A stretch of 64,000 nt of DNA, taken from positions 124,001 through 188,000 of the forward strand of contig CAVRPP010000005.1 of assembly GCA_963723165.1 (NCBI GenBank), given 5' to 3'. Positions within the stretch are counted from its first letter, which is position 1. Each line of letters opens with the position of its first letter. Shown in pieces: positions 17,005-24,096 of this stretch. The notes below the pieces were generated by a model. It did not search any database, was not told the DNA's origin, and saw only the letters and a program-made list of their open reading frames with translations. Source of the stretch: UBA4744 sp963723165. GTDB taxonomy: Bacteria; Actinomycetota; Acidimicrobiia; Spongiisociales; UBA4744. Position numbers and translations under genes: made by a program.

Positions 17005-17081
17005 AACATAGAACACGATTGCCCCACCCCGCAAGCTCACGCCCTATCTAGTTTTCGCGACCACCAACCCAGATTTCGCGA
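17005..17081 (-). promoter_or_regulatory. Promoter and paired boxes, array copy 3
   Basis: TCGCGAAA boxes at 17074-17081 and 17053-17060, TTGCGG at 17029-17034, 18-bp spacer, TATGTT at 17005-17010. The spacer sequence differs from copy 1 but every distance is the same, which argues that the elements are under selection. Confidence 0.65.
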
Positions 17082-17170
17082 ACCCACCAAAACCCAAGCA
17101 AACAGCAACCAGCAACCAGTAGCCAGTTCGTAGTTGCGAGAGGCGAAGGACGGGGAACTGGTCTGGACGC

Positions 17171-17326
17171 GAAAAACCCGAGGGAGCGTCTGCCGAAGCT
17201 TTCGCCCTCTCGGGAATCTCTCTCCTCCCGAAACTCCAAGGCCCCGAAGGACCCGGTCTCCCGGAAGAAGCCCGATACCGCTTCTCAGTGGTACCAGCGC
17301 TGTCGGTGAGTTGCCTCACAGCCAGT
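17171..17326 (-). ncRNA. Predicted small RNA, array copy 4
   Basis: Same sequence and structure as copy 1 over the predicted 156 nt, including the GCAA-capped 5' hairpin and the CCCGAGAGGG/CCCTCGGG terminator with a five-T tail (17172-17176 on the plus strand as AAAAA). Confidence 0.65.
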
Positions 17327-17332
17327 CAGAGC

Positions 17333-17409
17333 AATGTAGACCCACCCCACCCACAACCGCAACCCAAACCCCTCAATCGTTTTCGCGACCACCAACCCAG
17401 ATTTCGCGA
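17333..17409 (-). promoter_or_regulatory. Promoter and paired boxes, array copy 4
   Basis: TCGCGAAA boxes at 17402-17409 and 17381-17388, TTGCGG at 17357-17362, 18-bp spacer, TACATT at 17333-17338. Confidence 0.65.
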
Positions 17410-17484
17410 ACCCACCAAAACCCACGCAAACAGCAACCAGCAACCAGGTTGGGGGTTGCGAGCGGATGGGAAGGGTCAGGACGC

Positions 17485-17640
17485 GAGAGACCCCGAGGGA
17501 GCGTCCGCCGAAGCATCCACCCTCTCGGGGTTCTCCTCCCACCGCGACTCCCGATCCCCGAAGGGCGGGTCTTCCCGGTGGGAAACCGGAGCCGCCTCTC
17601 AACGGCTACGGTCCGCTTTTGGAGTTGCCCCCTCAGCGGC
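17485..17640 (-). ncRNA. Predicted small RNA, array copy 5 (diverged)
   Basis: A diverged copy with the same predicted length, 156 nt. The 5' hairpin is CCGCT-...-GGGG-[GCAA]-CTCC-...-AGCGG: the stem bases differ from copies 1 and 3 yet pairing and the GCAA loop are kept. It also keeps CCC-[TTCG]-GGG and the CCCCGAGAGGG/CCCTCGGGG 3' stem (17520-17530 and 17491-17499), here followed by TCTCTC rather than a T-tract, so termination may be weaker. Confidence 0.6.
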
Positions 17641-17646
17641 ACCCCC

Positions 17647-17721
17647 AACGTACATCACAGAGCAACCCGAAGAACCGGAATGACCAGACTAGATTTCGCG
17701 ATCGGTGAAAGAATTTCGCGA
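17647..17721 (-). promoter_or_regulatory. Promoter and paired boxes, array copy 5 (degenerate)
   Basis: TCGCGAAA boxes at 17714-17721 and 17694-17701 (20 bp apart) and TACGTT at 17647-17652. The -35 position reads GGTTCT instead of TTGCGG, so basal activity may be lower. Confidence 0.5.
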
Positions 17722-17771
17722 TTCCGGGCAGCCCGCACACATCGAATCTCATTCATGTCATTCTCGTGCCC

Positions 17772-17777
17772 TATAGT
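17772..17777 (+). promoter_or_regulatory. -10 box of the RecB-like nuclease gene
   Basis: TATAGT lies 6 bases before the ATG at 17784, which suggests a leaderless transcript. Confidence 0.5.
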
Positions 17778-17783
17778 CGCCCT

Positions 17784-18575
17784 ATGAGTCTGGAAACGCT
17801 TTCTCCGAGCCGGGCGTCGGATTTCAAGGTATGCCCGCAGCTTTTCAAATTCCGGTCGATCGACCGCTTGCCGGAACCGACCACCGTGCATCAAGCGCGG
17901 GGAACGACCGCCCACCTGGCCCTCGAACGGCTCTACGATCTACCAGCTCCCCAGCGCACCCCGGAAGCGCTTTCGGCGCTCTTCCGAGAGGCATGGACGG
18001 AGATGCGGGGCTCAGAGGAATTCGCTCACTTGTTTGAAGGGCCCGAGCAGGAACGCCGCTGGGGTATCGAGAGCCTGACCCTCCTCCTGAACTATTTCGC
18101 TCTCGAGGATCCAACCGAGGTGGTCCCTCTCGAACGCGAGTTGGACATGCTGGAAGACCTCGACGGCATCACCATCCGCGGCATCCTGGATCGAATCGAT
18201 GAACTCCCCGATGGAAGTCTGGTGATCACGGATTACAAATCGGGCAAAGCACCACCAGAACGGTATGCGTTGCCGGCCTTTTTCGCCTTGAAGATCTATG
18301 CGCTCTTGATCAAGAAACAGCTCGGCAGAACCCCTGTCGAGGTCCGACTGCTGTATCTCAACGGGCCCACGATGTACCGATTGCCCCTTGACGACCGCCA
18401 ACTGGAGGCAATGGACCGTCAGCTTCGGGCGCTCTGGGCCGCCATCGACCGCGCCATTGAGCGTGATCACTTTCCGCCCCGGCCCGGACGCTTGTGCGAC
18501 TGGTGTTCGTTCAAGGATGTGTGTCCTGCATGGCAAGAAGAGGATGTCCCCGCCCTTCTGGCCTCGCAGGTCTGA
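17784..18575 (+). CDS. RecB/Cas4-like PD-(D/E)XK exonuclease with Fe-S cysteines
   Basis: A 263-residue nuclease of the RecB/Cas4 superfamily. Visible motifs are the first cysteine in DFKVCPQLF (about residue 17), a His in GTTAHLALERL, the active site GILDRIDELPD followed by ITDYKSGK, and a C-terminal cysteine trio CDWCSFKDVC: together the four-cysteine [4Fe-4S] pattern of AddB/Cas4 nucleases. No cas1, cas2 or CRISPR array is nearby, so a general DNA-repair role is likelier. ATG at 17784 chosen for the -10 box just upstream. Confidence 0.85.
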   Translation: MSLETLSPSRASDFKVCPQLFKFRSIDRLPEPTTVHQARGTTAHLALERLYDLPAPQRTPEALSALFREAWTEMRGSEEFAHLFEGPEQERRWGIESLTLLLNYFALEDPTEVVPLERELDMLEDLDGITIRGILDRIDELPDGSLVITDYKSGKAPPERYALPAFFALKIYALLIKKQLGRTPVEVRLLYLNGPTMYRLPLDDRQLEAMDRQLRALWAAIDRAIERDHFPPRPGRLCDWCSFKDVCPAWQEEDVPALLASQV

Positions 18576-18618
18576 TCCGCAGGTAGGTTTCGACAAAGCG
18601 TCGAGGTGCCAAGTCCCG

Positions 18619-19095
18619 ATGAACCGAGCGTCAAAACCGAGGATCTACACCATTGGTCATGGCAACGCGCCTTTCCAGGAGATCGAACGGATCCTCCAAC
18701 TCCACCACGTGACCACCCTCGTCGACGTCCGAGCCGTTCCCTACTCGAAGTACTCCCCCGATTTCAGGAAGAGTGCCCTGGCTGAATTCACGGCCTCGTC
18801 GGGCTTCGGATATCGATGGATGGGAGACCGGTTGGGCGGAACCGCAGTCGAACCGCCTCGAACAAGCTCCGCCGGGACCAACGCAGGAAACGAATCGGCC
18901 GTGCAGGCAGCCCTGGCCGAAGTGATCGCCCTCAATGAGACCGGCCCCGTCGCCCTGCTGTGCGCGGAGCGCGACCCCGAGCATTGCCACCGACTCCTCA
19001 CACTGGCTCCCCGACTCGAGGCTCTCGGCCTGGAGGTCCTTCACATTCTCCCCGATGGTTCGGCTCACCGGCATCAGCCTTCCCTTGGGATTTGA
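18619..19095 (+). CDS. DUF488 family protein
   Basis: A 158-residue DUF488 protein. It shows IYTIGHGN at the start, VDVRAVPYSKYSPDF in the middle and LLCAERDPEHCHR near the end; the DVR, CAE and CHR residues are the conserved putative active site. The biochemical role of the family is unknown; some members are linked to DNA repair or nucleotide metabolism by context. It follows the RecB-like nuclease by 43 bp on the same strand. Confidence 0.88.
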   Translation: MNRASKPRIYTIGHGNAPFQEIERILQLHHVTTLVDVRAVPYSKYSPDFRKSALAEFTASSGFGYRWMGDRLGGTAVEPPRTSSAGTNAGNESAVQAALAEVIALNETGPVALLCAERDPEHCHRLLTLAPRLEALGLEVLHILPDGSAHRHQPSLGI

Positions 19096-19106
19096 TCGCC
19101 ACCTTT

Positions 19107-19129
19107 CTGTCACACCCGGCCGTTAGCGT
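19107..19129 (+). promoter_or_regulatory. RecA-NDp/PafBC-like DNA-damage promoter
   Basis: CTGTCACAC, exactly 8 bases, then TAGCGT, then 7 bases to the ATG at 19137. The mycobacterial LexA-independent damage promoter has the form TTGTCRGTG-N8-TAnnnT; this site keeps the spacing, the TGTC core and the TAnnnT box. The same element occurs at 20938. Confidence 0.6.
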
Positions 19130-19136
19130 TTGCATC

Positions 19137-19337
19137 ATGAGCGGAACAGTGAAAGGCGCCGACGAGATTCAAGTCCTCATCGAACGGTTTGGGCTCTCGC
19201 TCTCACCGTATTTCGAGGGCCCGGGAGCCGAGTGTCCGGTTTGTAGGGCGACTATCGATCAGCTCGCCCTGACTCTCGATATCACCGGCGTCGACGACCT
19301 AACGTGCCCGGATTGTGGGGGTGTTCTGGCCGCCTGA
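19137..19337 (+). CDS. Small zinc-ribbon protein
   Basis: A 66-residue protein with two CxxC pairs (CPVC near residue 34 and CPDC near residue 59), probably a zinc ribbon. The segment Y-F-E-G-P-x-x-x-C-P-x-C resembles Y-D-G-P-x-x-x-C-P-x-C in the 43-residue protein ahead of adnA, and both genes share an almost identical promoter. Start ATG follows the -10 box by 7 bases, so it is probably leaderless. Function unknown; DNA-damage induction is inferred from the promoter. Confidence 0.7.
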   Translation: MSGTVKGADEIQVLIERFGLSLSPYFEGPGAECPVCRATIDQLALTLDITGVDDLTCPDCGGVLAA

Positions 19338-19402
19338 GCCGCCACTGCGGGGAGGCGTCCGGCGGCCACGCCCAAACCACCGGACTGCCCGCGCAGGTGC
19401 GT

Positions 19403-19987
19403 CTAGGCGGTCGCCCGGCCGAGGGGGTTGCACCCGCCCGGTCGTTGGAAGGCCGGAGTGAAACCCGGCTGACGAGGGAGCACATGGAGCGGTGTTTCCA
19501 CGCGATTGTCGAACGGCCGCAGGTCGGGCACATCACTGGAAACGGTGACCACACTGGTCCATGTACCGTGCTCACCGAGAGTCACCGAGAAAGCAACTCG
19601 CTTCTCGGCTCCCGGTAGCAACGTGCCGAGGTCGCAGTTCACCTGCCAGGGCTGGTCTTTTGCCGCTTGGTTCGGTTCGAGCCGGGTCGACCCTGTGACC
19701 GTGCACGACTGTGATTCGAGGTCAACTGCGACGGCTGCAGCCGGGATCACGAAGGTTGCATTGGCGCGTTCGGCTACCTGAGTTCCTCGGTTGTGAATGC
19801 GGCTCTCATATTCGACAACCGAACCGGCCATAGCCGGATTCGCAACGACCTCGACGGAAAGATCAACCACGCCCGCCACCGACGTTGTATTGCCGGCTGC
19901 ACCGGAAGGCCCCAGTACCGTCGCCACCGTCACAACAGCGAACAATGCCGCTGTTGTGAATACTCGGCCCCTGGTCGTTGGTTGCAT
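19403..19987 (-). CDS. Secreted CARDB/DUF11-like protein
   Basis: A 194-residue exported protein. A signal peptide is clear (basic start MQPTTRGR, then hydrophobic VFTTAALFAVVTVATVLG, small-residue cleavage region). The mature part is one immunoglobulin-like domain with the DUF11/CARDB pattern: VDLSVEVVANPAMAGS, IHNRGTQVAERA and VSSDVPDLRPFDN. No anchor is visible. I use the ATG at 19987 because upstream codons precede no signal peptide. Surface role unknown. Confidence 0.7.
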   Translation of the reverse strand: MQPTTRGRVFTTAALFAVVTVATVLGPSGAAGNTTSVAGVVDLSVEVVANPAMAGSVVEYESRIHNRGTQVAERANATFVIPAAAVAVDLESQSCTVTGSTRLEPNQAAKDQPWQVNCDLGTLLPGAEKRVAFSVTLGEHGTWTSVVTVSSDVPDLRPFDNRVETPLHVLPRQPGFTPAFQRPGGCNPLGRATA

Positions 19988-20096
19988 GCCTCCCATAGCA
20001 AGCAAGCCTATTGACCACTCAGCGTGGTGGAAAGCCTCTCGGGACGCCTTTCGAAGAAGCCCTCCAAGCACTAGTCACGGGCAGTATTGTTGGGGT

Positions 20097-20903
20097 ATGT
20101 CCTCCACACACCACGAAATCATCGGCCACTATGAGCGATACAACGAATCCGAGCGTCTGACCAAAGCGAACCGGCTGGAGTTCCTGCGGACGGCGGAGCT
20201 CGTCCAACGGCATCTTGTACCACCACCCGCAGTAGTGGTTGATGTCGGCGGCGGGCCGGGAGTCTATGCCTCCTGGTTGGTGCGGCGGGGGTACCGGGTC
20301 CATCTGTTCGATATCGTGCCCGGTCATGTCGAGACCGCCAGAACCATCGGAAGTAACCTGCTGAGCGCCGGGATTGCCGACGCCCGCCATGTGCCCGTGG
20401 ATGATGGCTCGGCTGATGCCGTGCTGCTGCTCGGCCCTCTGTATCACCTGGTTGAGCGGGAAGACCGAATCCAGGCTCTTCGCGAAGCGCGACGAATCCT
20501 CAGGCCCGGCGGCAGCCTCTTCGCAGCCGGGATCTCACGATTCGCCTCGGTGATCGACGGTACCGTCCAGGACCTCCTCGCCGATCCGACGTTTCGCGAG
20601 ATCGTCGAGCGCGACCTCATCGATGGGCAACACCGCAACCCCACCAACCACCCTCACTACTTCACCACCGCCTTTTTTCACGAGCCAGGACAGTTACTCG
20701 AAGAAGTACTCGAAGCGGATTTCGTCGAGGCCGAGCTTCTCGCTGTTGAGAGTATCGGATGGGCCGCACCGAACCTCTCGCAGGTGCTAGAAGACCCTGA
20801 ATCCTGCGATCGCTTGCTCTACACTCTTCGCCGCCTCGAATCCGAACCGTCGCTGCTCGGCGCTAGTCCCCACCTGCTGGCCATCGCCCGGTGTGCCGAA
20901 TGA
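20097..20903 (+). CDS. Class I SAM-dependent methyltransferase
   Basis: A 268-residue methyltransferase with SAM motif I VVVDVGGGPGVYASWL, an acidic motif II HLFDIVP, VPVDDGSADAVLLLGPLYHL and the post-motif ARRILRPGGSLFAAG. The substrate is not evident. ATG at 20097 has TATTGT 6 bases before it and no ribosome-binding site, so it may be leaderless. The longer upstream open frame is antisense to the secreted protein and is not used. Confidence 0.85.
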   Translation: MSSTHHEIIGHYERYNESERLTKANRLEFLRTAELVQRHLVPPPAVVVDVGGGPGVYASWLVRRGYRVHLFDIVPGHVETARTIGSNLLSAGIADARHVPVDDGSADAVLLLGPLYHLVEREDRIQALREARRILRPGGSLFAAGISRFASVIDGTVQDLLADPTFREIVERDLIDGQHRNPTNHPHYFTTAFFHEPGQLLEEVLEADFVEAELLAVESIGWAAPNLSQVLEDPESCDRLLYTLRRLESEPSLLGASPHLLAIARCAE

Positions 20904-20937
20904 ACTGCCCGCCGCGAGGTCGAAAGGACGAGGGTTT

Positions 20938-20960
20938 CTGTCACACCCCGTCGATAACGT
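20938..20960 (+). promoter_or_regulatory. RecA-NDp/PafBC-like promoter of the adnAB operon
   Basis: CTGTCACAC, 8 bases, TAACGT, then 7 bases to the ATG at 20968. Geometry is identical to the 19107 site and the upstream TTT is also shared. Placement ahead of a recombination-repair operon supports a DNA-damage role. Confidence 0.65.
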
Positions 20961-20967
20961 ATTCACT

Positions 20968-21099
20968 ATGGATACGACCAAGATGACAGAACAACTCCTC
21001 GCCGCAGGACTCGAGGCCCGGCTGGTGTACGACGGACCAGAGCCGAATTGCCCCGGTTGCTCGGAACCGCACACCGCCATCATGCCGGCAGCGGCCTAG
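20968..21099 (+). CDS. 43-residue CxxC protein at the head of the adnAB operon
   Basis: A very small protein, MDTTKMTEQLLAAGLEAR then LVYDGPEPNCPGC and HTAIMPAAA. One CPGC pair plus a downstream His could bind metal in a dimer. It lies 15 bp before adnA and starts 7 bases after the damage-type -10 box. It shares a Y-x-G-P-x3-C-P-x-C block with the 66-residue protein at 19137. It may be a regulatory leader peptide or a helper of the nuclease; unknown. Confidence 0.6.
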   Translation: MDTTKMTEQLLAAGLEARLVYDGPEPNCPGCSEPHTAIMPAAA

Positions 21100-21114
21100 A
21101 GGAGGCCTACGCTC

Positions 21115-24096
21115 GTGCCGGTGACCACCGAGTACCGGATCAAGCCTGAAGACTGGGACACTGCAGTGCAGCGCACCGATGGCCCTCAGCTGGTGGTGGG
21201 AGGACCCGGAACGGGAAAAACTGAGTTTCTGGTCCGACGGGCACGGTGGCTGCTCGACGAAGCCAATGTCGACCCCGAAAAACTGCTGATCCTGAGCTTC
21301 TCGCGGCGGGGCGTCGCCGACCTGAAAGAGCGGATTCGAAGTGGGCTGGCTCGTTCGCACACGGTAGTTCCGGCGTCGACCTTCCACTCGCTGGCGGCGC
21401 GGTTGCTGGAACGCTTCGCAGAGGAGGCCCTCGGGTGGACCGAAATGCCGGCGCTGTTGACCGGCCCCGAACAGGTGGCCCTGGCACACGATCTGCTGTC
21501 AAAGGAGGACCCGGGAGATTGGCCGCTCCCCTTCCGAGCTCTCCTCACCACCAACAGCTTCGCCCGGGAGGTGACCGACTTCCTGCTTCGCTGTCAGGAG
21601 CAGCTGATTTCTAGCGCCCATCTCTCCGATCTGGCGCGCGATCGTTCGGATTGGAAAGGACTGCCGGAATTTCTGATCACATACGAACAGGCTCTGGTTG
21701 ATCGGAACCGTATCGACTACGGGACGCTGCTCGGGCGAGCGGTCGACATCCTGTCCCGGGCCGAGTTCGCCCCGAAGGTGGCGAGCCAGTACCGCTTTGT
21801 GCTGGTCGACGAATACCAGGACACCACCCATGCCCAGGTCCAGCTCCTGAGGCATTTGTACGGCTCCCACCACAACCTCACCGCTGCCGCAGATCCCTAC
21901 CAGTCGATCTACAGCTTTCGAGGTGCCGACCTCGCCAACGTTCATCGTTTTCCGGCCGACTTCCCCGATTCCGAAGGACGGACCGCGACCCGAACCGTGC
22001 TGACGACGTCGTTCAGGGTTCCGGCGGCGATCCTCGAGGCGGCGGAACGGGTAACCGCCGGCTCGCTACCCGGCTCCGCGGGGCGGGTCACGCCTGCCCC
22101 GGGAAGAGGGCGGGTCGATACTTATGTCTTTGATCAGCAGACACAGGAAGCCGAATGGATTGCAGGGGAGATTGACCGGCTCCACCTCGAAGAACAACTC
22201 CAGTTCTCGAAGATGGCAGTCTTCGTCCGGAGCAAGCGGAGGTTCCTACCCGAGCTGTCGCGTGTGCTCGAACGCAGGCAAATACCGCATGATCTGCCCG
22301 ACTCGCGCCTCGCCGACCACCCGGCCGTGCGGCTCGTCATCGATTGTGTGGTGGCCGCAACCGCCCCCGAACCGGAAGCCGGCCGGGCACTGCGCAGAAT
22401 CCTTCTCGGGCCGCTCTTCTCCATTCCGCTCGGTCGTCTCAGGGAGGTGGAGCGAGAACTCCTCCGGAGGGGGGTCGAGTGGGCCGAGGCCATCTCCACC
22501 CATATCGACGACGGCGCAGGCCTCGCCGCCCTCCTAGCAACAACCCGCTGGGCGACCGCCTACCCGGCGGTGGAGGGCTTCTGGCACATCTGGGCGACGC
22601 TCCCCCAGTTTGTCCAGGTCGTCGAAGATCCGCAGCGACAGGACGAGCGGGCAGCCTGGAGTTCGCTGGCCCAAGTTCTCGGAAGGCTGTTCGAGCGCGA
22701 CCCCGAGGCAACTCTGGTCGACTACGTGCGGCTCACCGAGGACGAGGATTTTGAAGCGCGGCCGCTCCTCAGCTACCGGATGCCTCGCCAGGACCGCCTG
22801 ACTCTTACGACCCTTCACCAGTCGAAGGGCCTCGAGTTTGACACCGTTTTCATTGCAGATGCCGTGGAGGGTGTGTTTCCAGATCTTCGCAGCCGCGAGT
22901 CCCTCCTCGGGTCTCGCCACCTTTCACCGTCCCTCCCGGCCGATCCGATTGCCTATCGGGCGTTCCGCCTCCAGGAGGAAATGCGCCTGGCCTACACGGC
23001 TATGACCCGCGGCTACCGGCGGGTGATCTGGACGGCTACCTCGTCGGGGCTGGAGGAAGGCCAGGGTATGCCGTCCCGCTTCCTCCCCCTGGTCGCCGGT
23101 GTTGACTCACTCGATGCAGTGGCTACCCGGCCGCCGGCCCGCACAAACCCGGTGACCGCAGGCGAAGCACAGGCATGGCTGCGGCGCATCGTCCGGGATC
23201 CGGGCGCGGGTCGCTCCCGGCGGCTGGCGGCACTGTCCTTGCTCGGAACGGGCGATACCTGGGGACTCCGCTCTCCTGCGTCTATTGCGGGGGTCCGTCT
23301 GCCCGGCCCAGATCATGGAATCGTCACCTTCCCTTTGACCCTCTCCCCCAGCCAGACGGAGAGCTACGCAACCTGTCCCCGCCGCTACGCATTTGAGCGG
23401 CGCTTGCACGTCGGAGATGACTCAACACCTTTCCTGACGTTCGGCACGCTGATTCATGAGACGCTCGAGCGAGCGGAGACTCATGCAATGAAAGAAGGCA
23501 TCCCCCACGCGGCGCTCCCGGTTGCCCTGGATGAATTCGATGCCGTCTGGGAGTCGGCCGATTTCGGAGGAGAGCCGTGGGCGACGGCGTGGTATCGACG
23601 GGCACTGGAGATCATCACATACCTCTACGAGCATTGGCCGAGCCGCGGAATTCCGATCGGCCTCGAACTGGCTTTGAACCTCGAAATCGGCGGAGTGTTA
23701 TGGAGAGGCAAAGTCGACCGGGTCGAACTTGAAGACGGAATAGTGCGCATCGTCGACTACAAAACGGGTTCCCGCATTCCCACGCTGGCGGACGCATCCG
23801 TCTCCATGCAACTGGGCTTCTATCTTCTCGCCCTCCGAGCCGACAAGACCATCTCGGGGTACGGCCGCGTTGATGAGGCAGAGTTGTGGTTGCCGGCAAA
23901 CACCCGGGCGAAGTCCGTCACGGTCCGACGTTTCGATCCACACCAGTTAGCCCGGGTCGAAGACGCAATGCAAGAAGCGGCCCGCGGAATCGCGGCGGAG
24001 AAGTGGCCGGCCACCCCGAACGCATACTGTGACCGGTGCCGCGTTCGCACCGTCTGCCCCGAGTGGCCGGAAGGAAGGGAGGCATTCTCCTCGTGA
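21115..24096 (+). CDS. adnA: AdnA-like helicase-nuclease subunit
   Basis: First subunit of an actinobacterial AdnAB-type DNA end-resection motor-nuclease. The 993-residue protein has a UvrD-like motor with Walker A GGPGTGKT (29-36), Walker B VDEYQD (about 231-236), AADPYQSIYSFRGAD and a late TLHQSKGLEFDTVF. The C-terminal RecB nuclease has GKVDRVELEDGIVRIVDYKTG (about 865-885) between an upstream Cys (ATCPRRYAF, about 752) and CDRCRVRTVC (about 971), the Fe-S pattern. GTG at 21115 with GAGGAGG upstream. Overlaps adnB by GTGA. Confidence 0.88.
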   Translation: MPVTTEYRIKPEDWDTAVQRTDGPQLVVGGPGTGKTEFLVRRARWLLDEANVDPEKLLILSFSRRGVADLKERIRSGLARSHTVVPASTFHSLAARLLERFAEEALGWTEMPALLTGPEQVALAHDLLSKEDPGDWPLPFRALLTTNSFAREVTDFLLRCQEQLISSAHLSDLARDRSDWKGLPEFLITYEQALVDRNRIDYGTLLGRAVDILSRAEFAPKVASQYRFVLVDEYQDTTHAQVQLLRHLYGSHHNLTAAADPYQSIYSFRGADLANVHRFPADFPDSEGRTATRTVLTTSFRVPAAILEAAERVTAGSLPGSAGRVTPAPGRGRVDTYVFDQQTQEAEWIAGEIDRLHLEEQLQFSKMAVFVRSKRRFLPELSRVLERRQIPHDLPDSRLADHPAVRLVIDCVVAATAPEPEAGRALRRILLGPLFSIPLGRLREVERELLRRGVEWAEAISTHIDDGAGLAALLATTRWATAYPAVEGFWHIWATLPQFVQVVEDPQRQDERAAWSSLAQVLGRLFERDPEATLVDYVRLTEDEDFEARPLLSYRMPRQDRLTLTTLHQSKGLEFDTVFIADAVEGVFPDLRSRESLLGSRHLSPSLPADPIAYRAFRLQEEMRLAYTAMTRGYRRVIWTATSSGLEEGQGMPSRFLPLVAGVDSLDAVATRPPARTNPVTAGEAQAWLRRIVRDPGAGRSRRLAALSLLGTGDTWGLRSPASIAGVRLPGPDHGIVTFPLTLSPSQTESYATCPRRYAFERRLHVGDDSTPFLTFGTLIHETLERAETHAMKEGIPHAALPVALDEFDAVWESADFGGEPWATAWYRRALEIITYLYEHWPSRGIPIGLELALNLEIGGVLWRGKVDRVELEDGIVRIVDYKTGSRIPTLADASVSMQLGFYLLALRADKTISGYGRVDEAELWLPANTRAKSVTVRRFDPHQLARVEDAMQEAARGIAAEKWPATPNAYCDRCRVRTVCPEWPEGREAFSS

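Larger units (their letters stand above)
15785..17735 (-). repeat. Tandem array of five related 310-560-bp units
   Basis: Aligning on the block GGACGCGA gives copies at 15871, 16199, 16602, 17165 and 17479. Copies 1, 2 and 4 are nearly identical over about 320 bp, copies 3 and 5 are diverged but keep the same landmarks. Each unit holds, on the minus strand, paired TCGCGAAA boxes, a promoter, an invariant GGCAACTC hairpin and a terminator. Units are joined by AACCAG-rich linkers and, at 15812-15838 and 16503-16532, by a GTTGGGG/CCCCAAC hairpin. Open frames across it repeat with the unit and are not proteins. Confidence 0.85.

Noticed and set aside
15785..17735. CRISPR array or integron attC cluster
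   Set aside because: Units are 310-560 bp and contain near-identical long sequence rather than 25-40-bp repeats with unique spacers, and there is no integrase or cas1/cas2.
15606..17787. Several long open frames across the repeat array, both strands
   Set aside because: They recur with each repeat, are Pro/Arg/Ser-rich on one strand and break in the diverged copies. The conserved hairpins and promoter spacing explain the sequence better.
17784..18575. Cas4 of a CRISPR system
   Set aside because: The fold and cysteines match, but no other cas gene or array is present; stand-alone RecB-like nucleases are common in actinobacteria.
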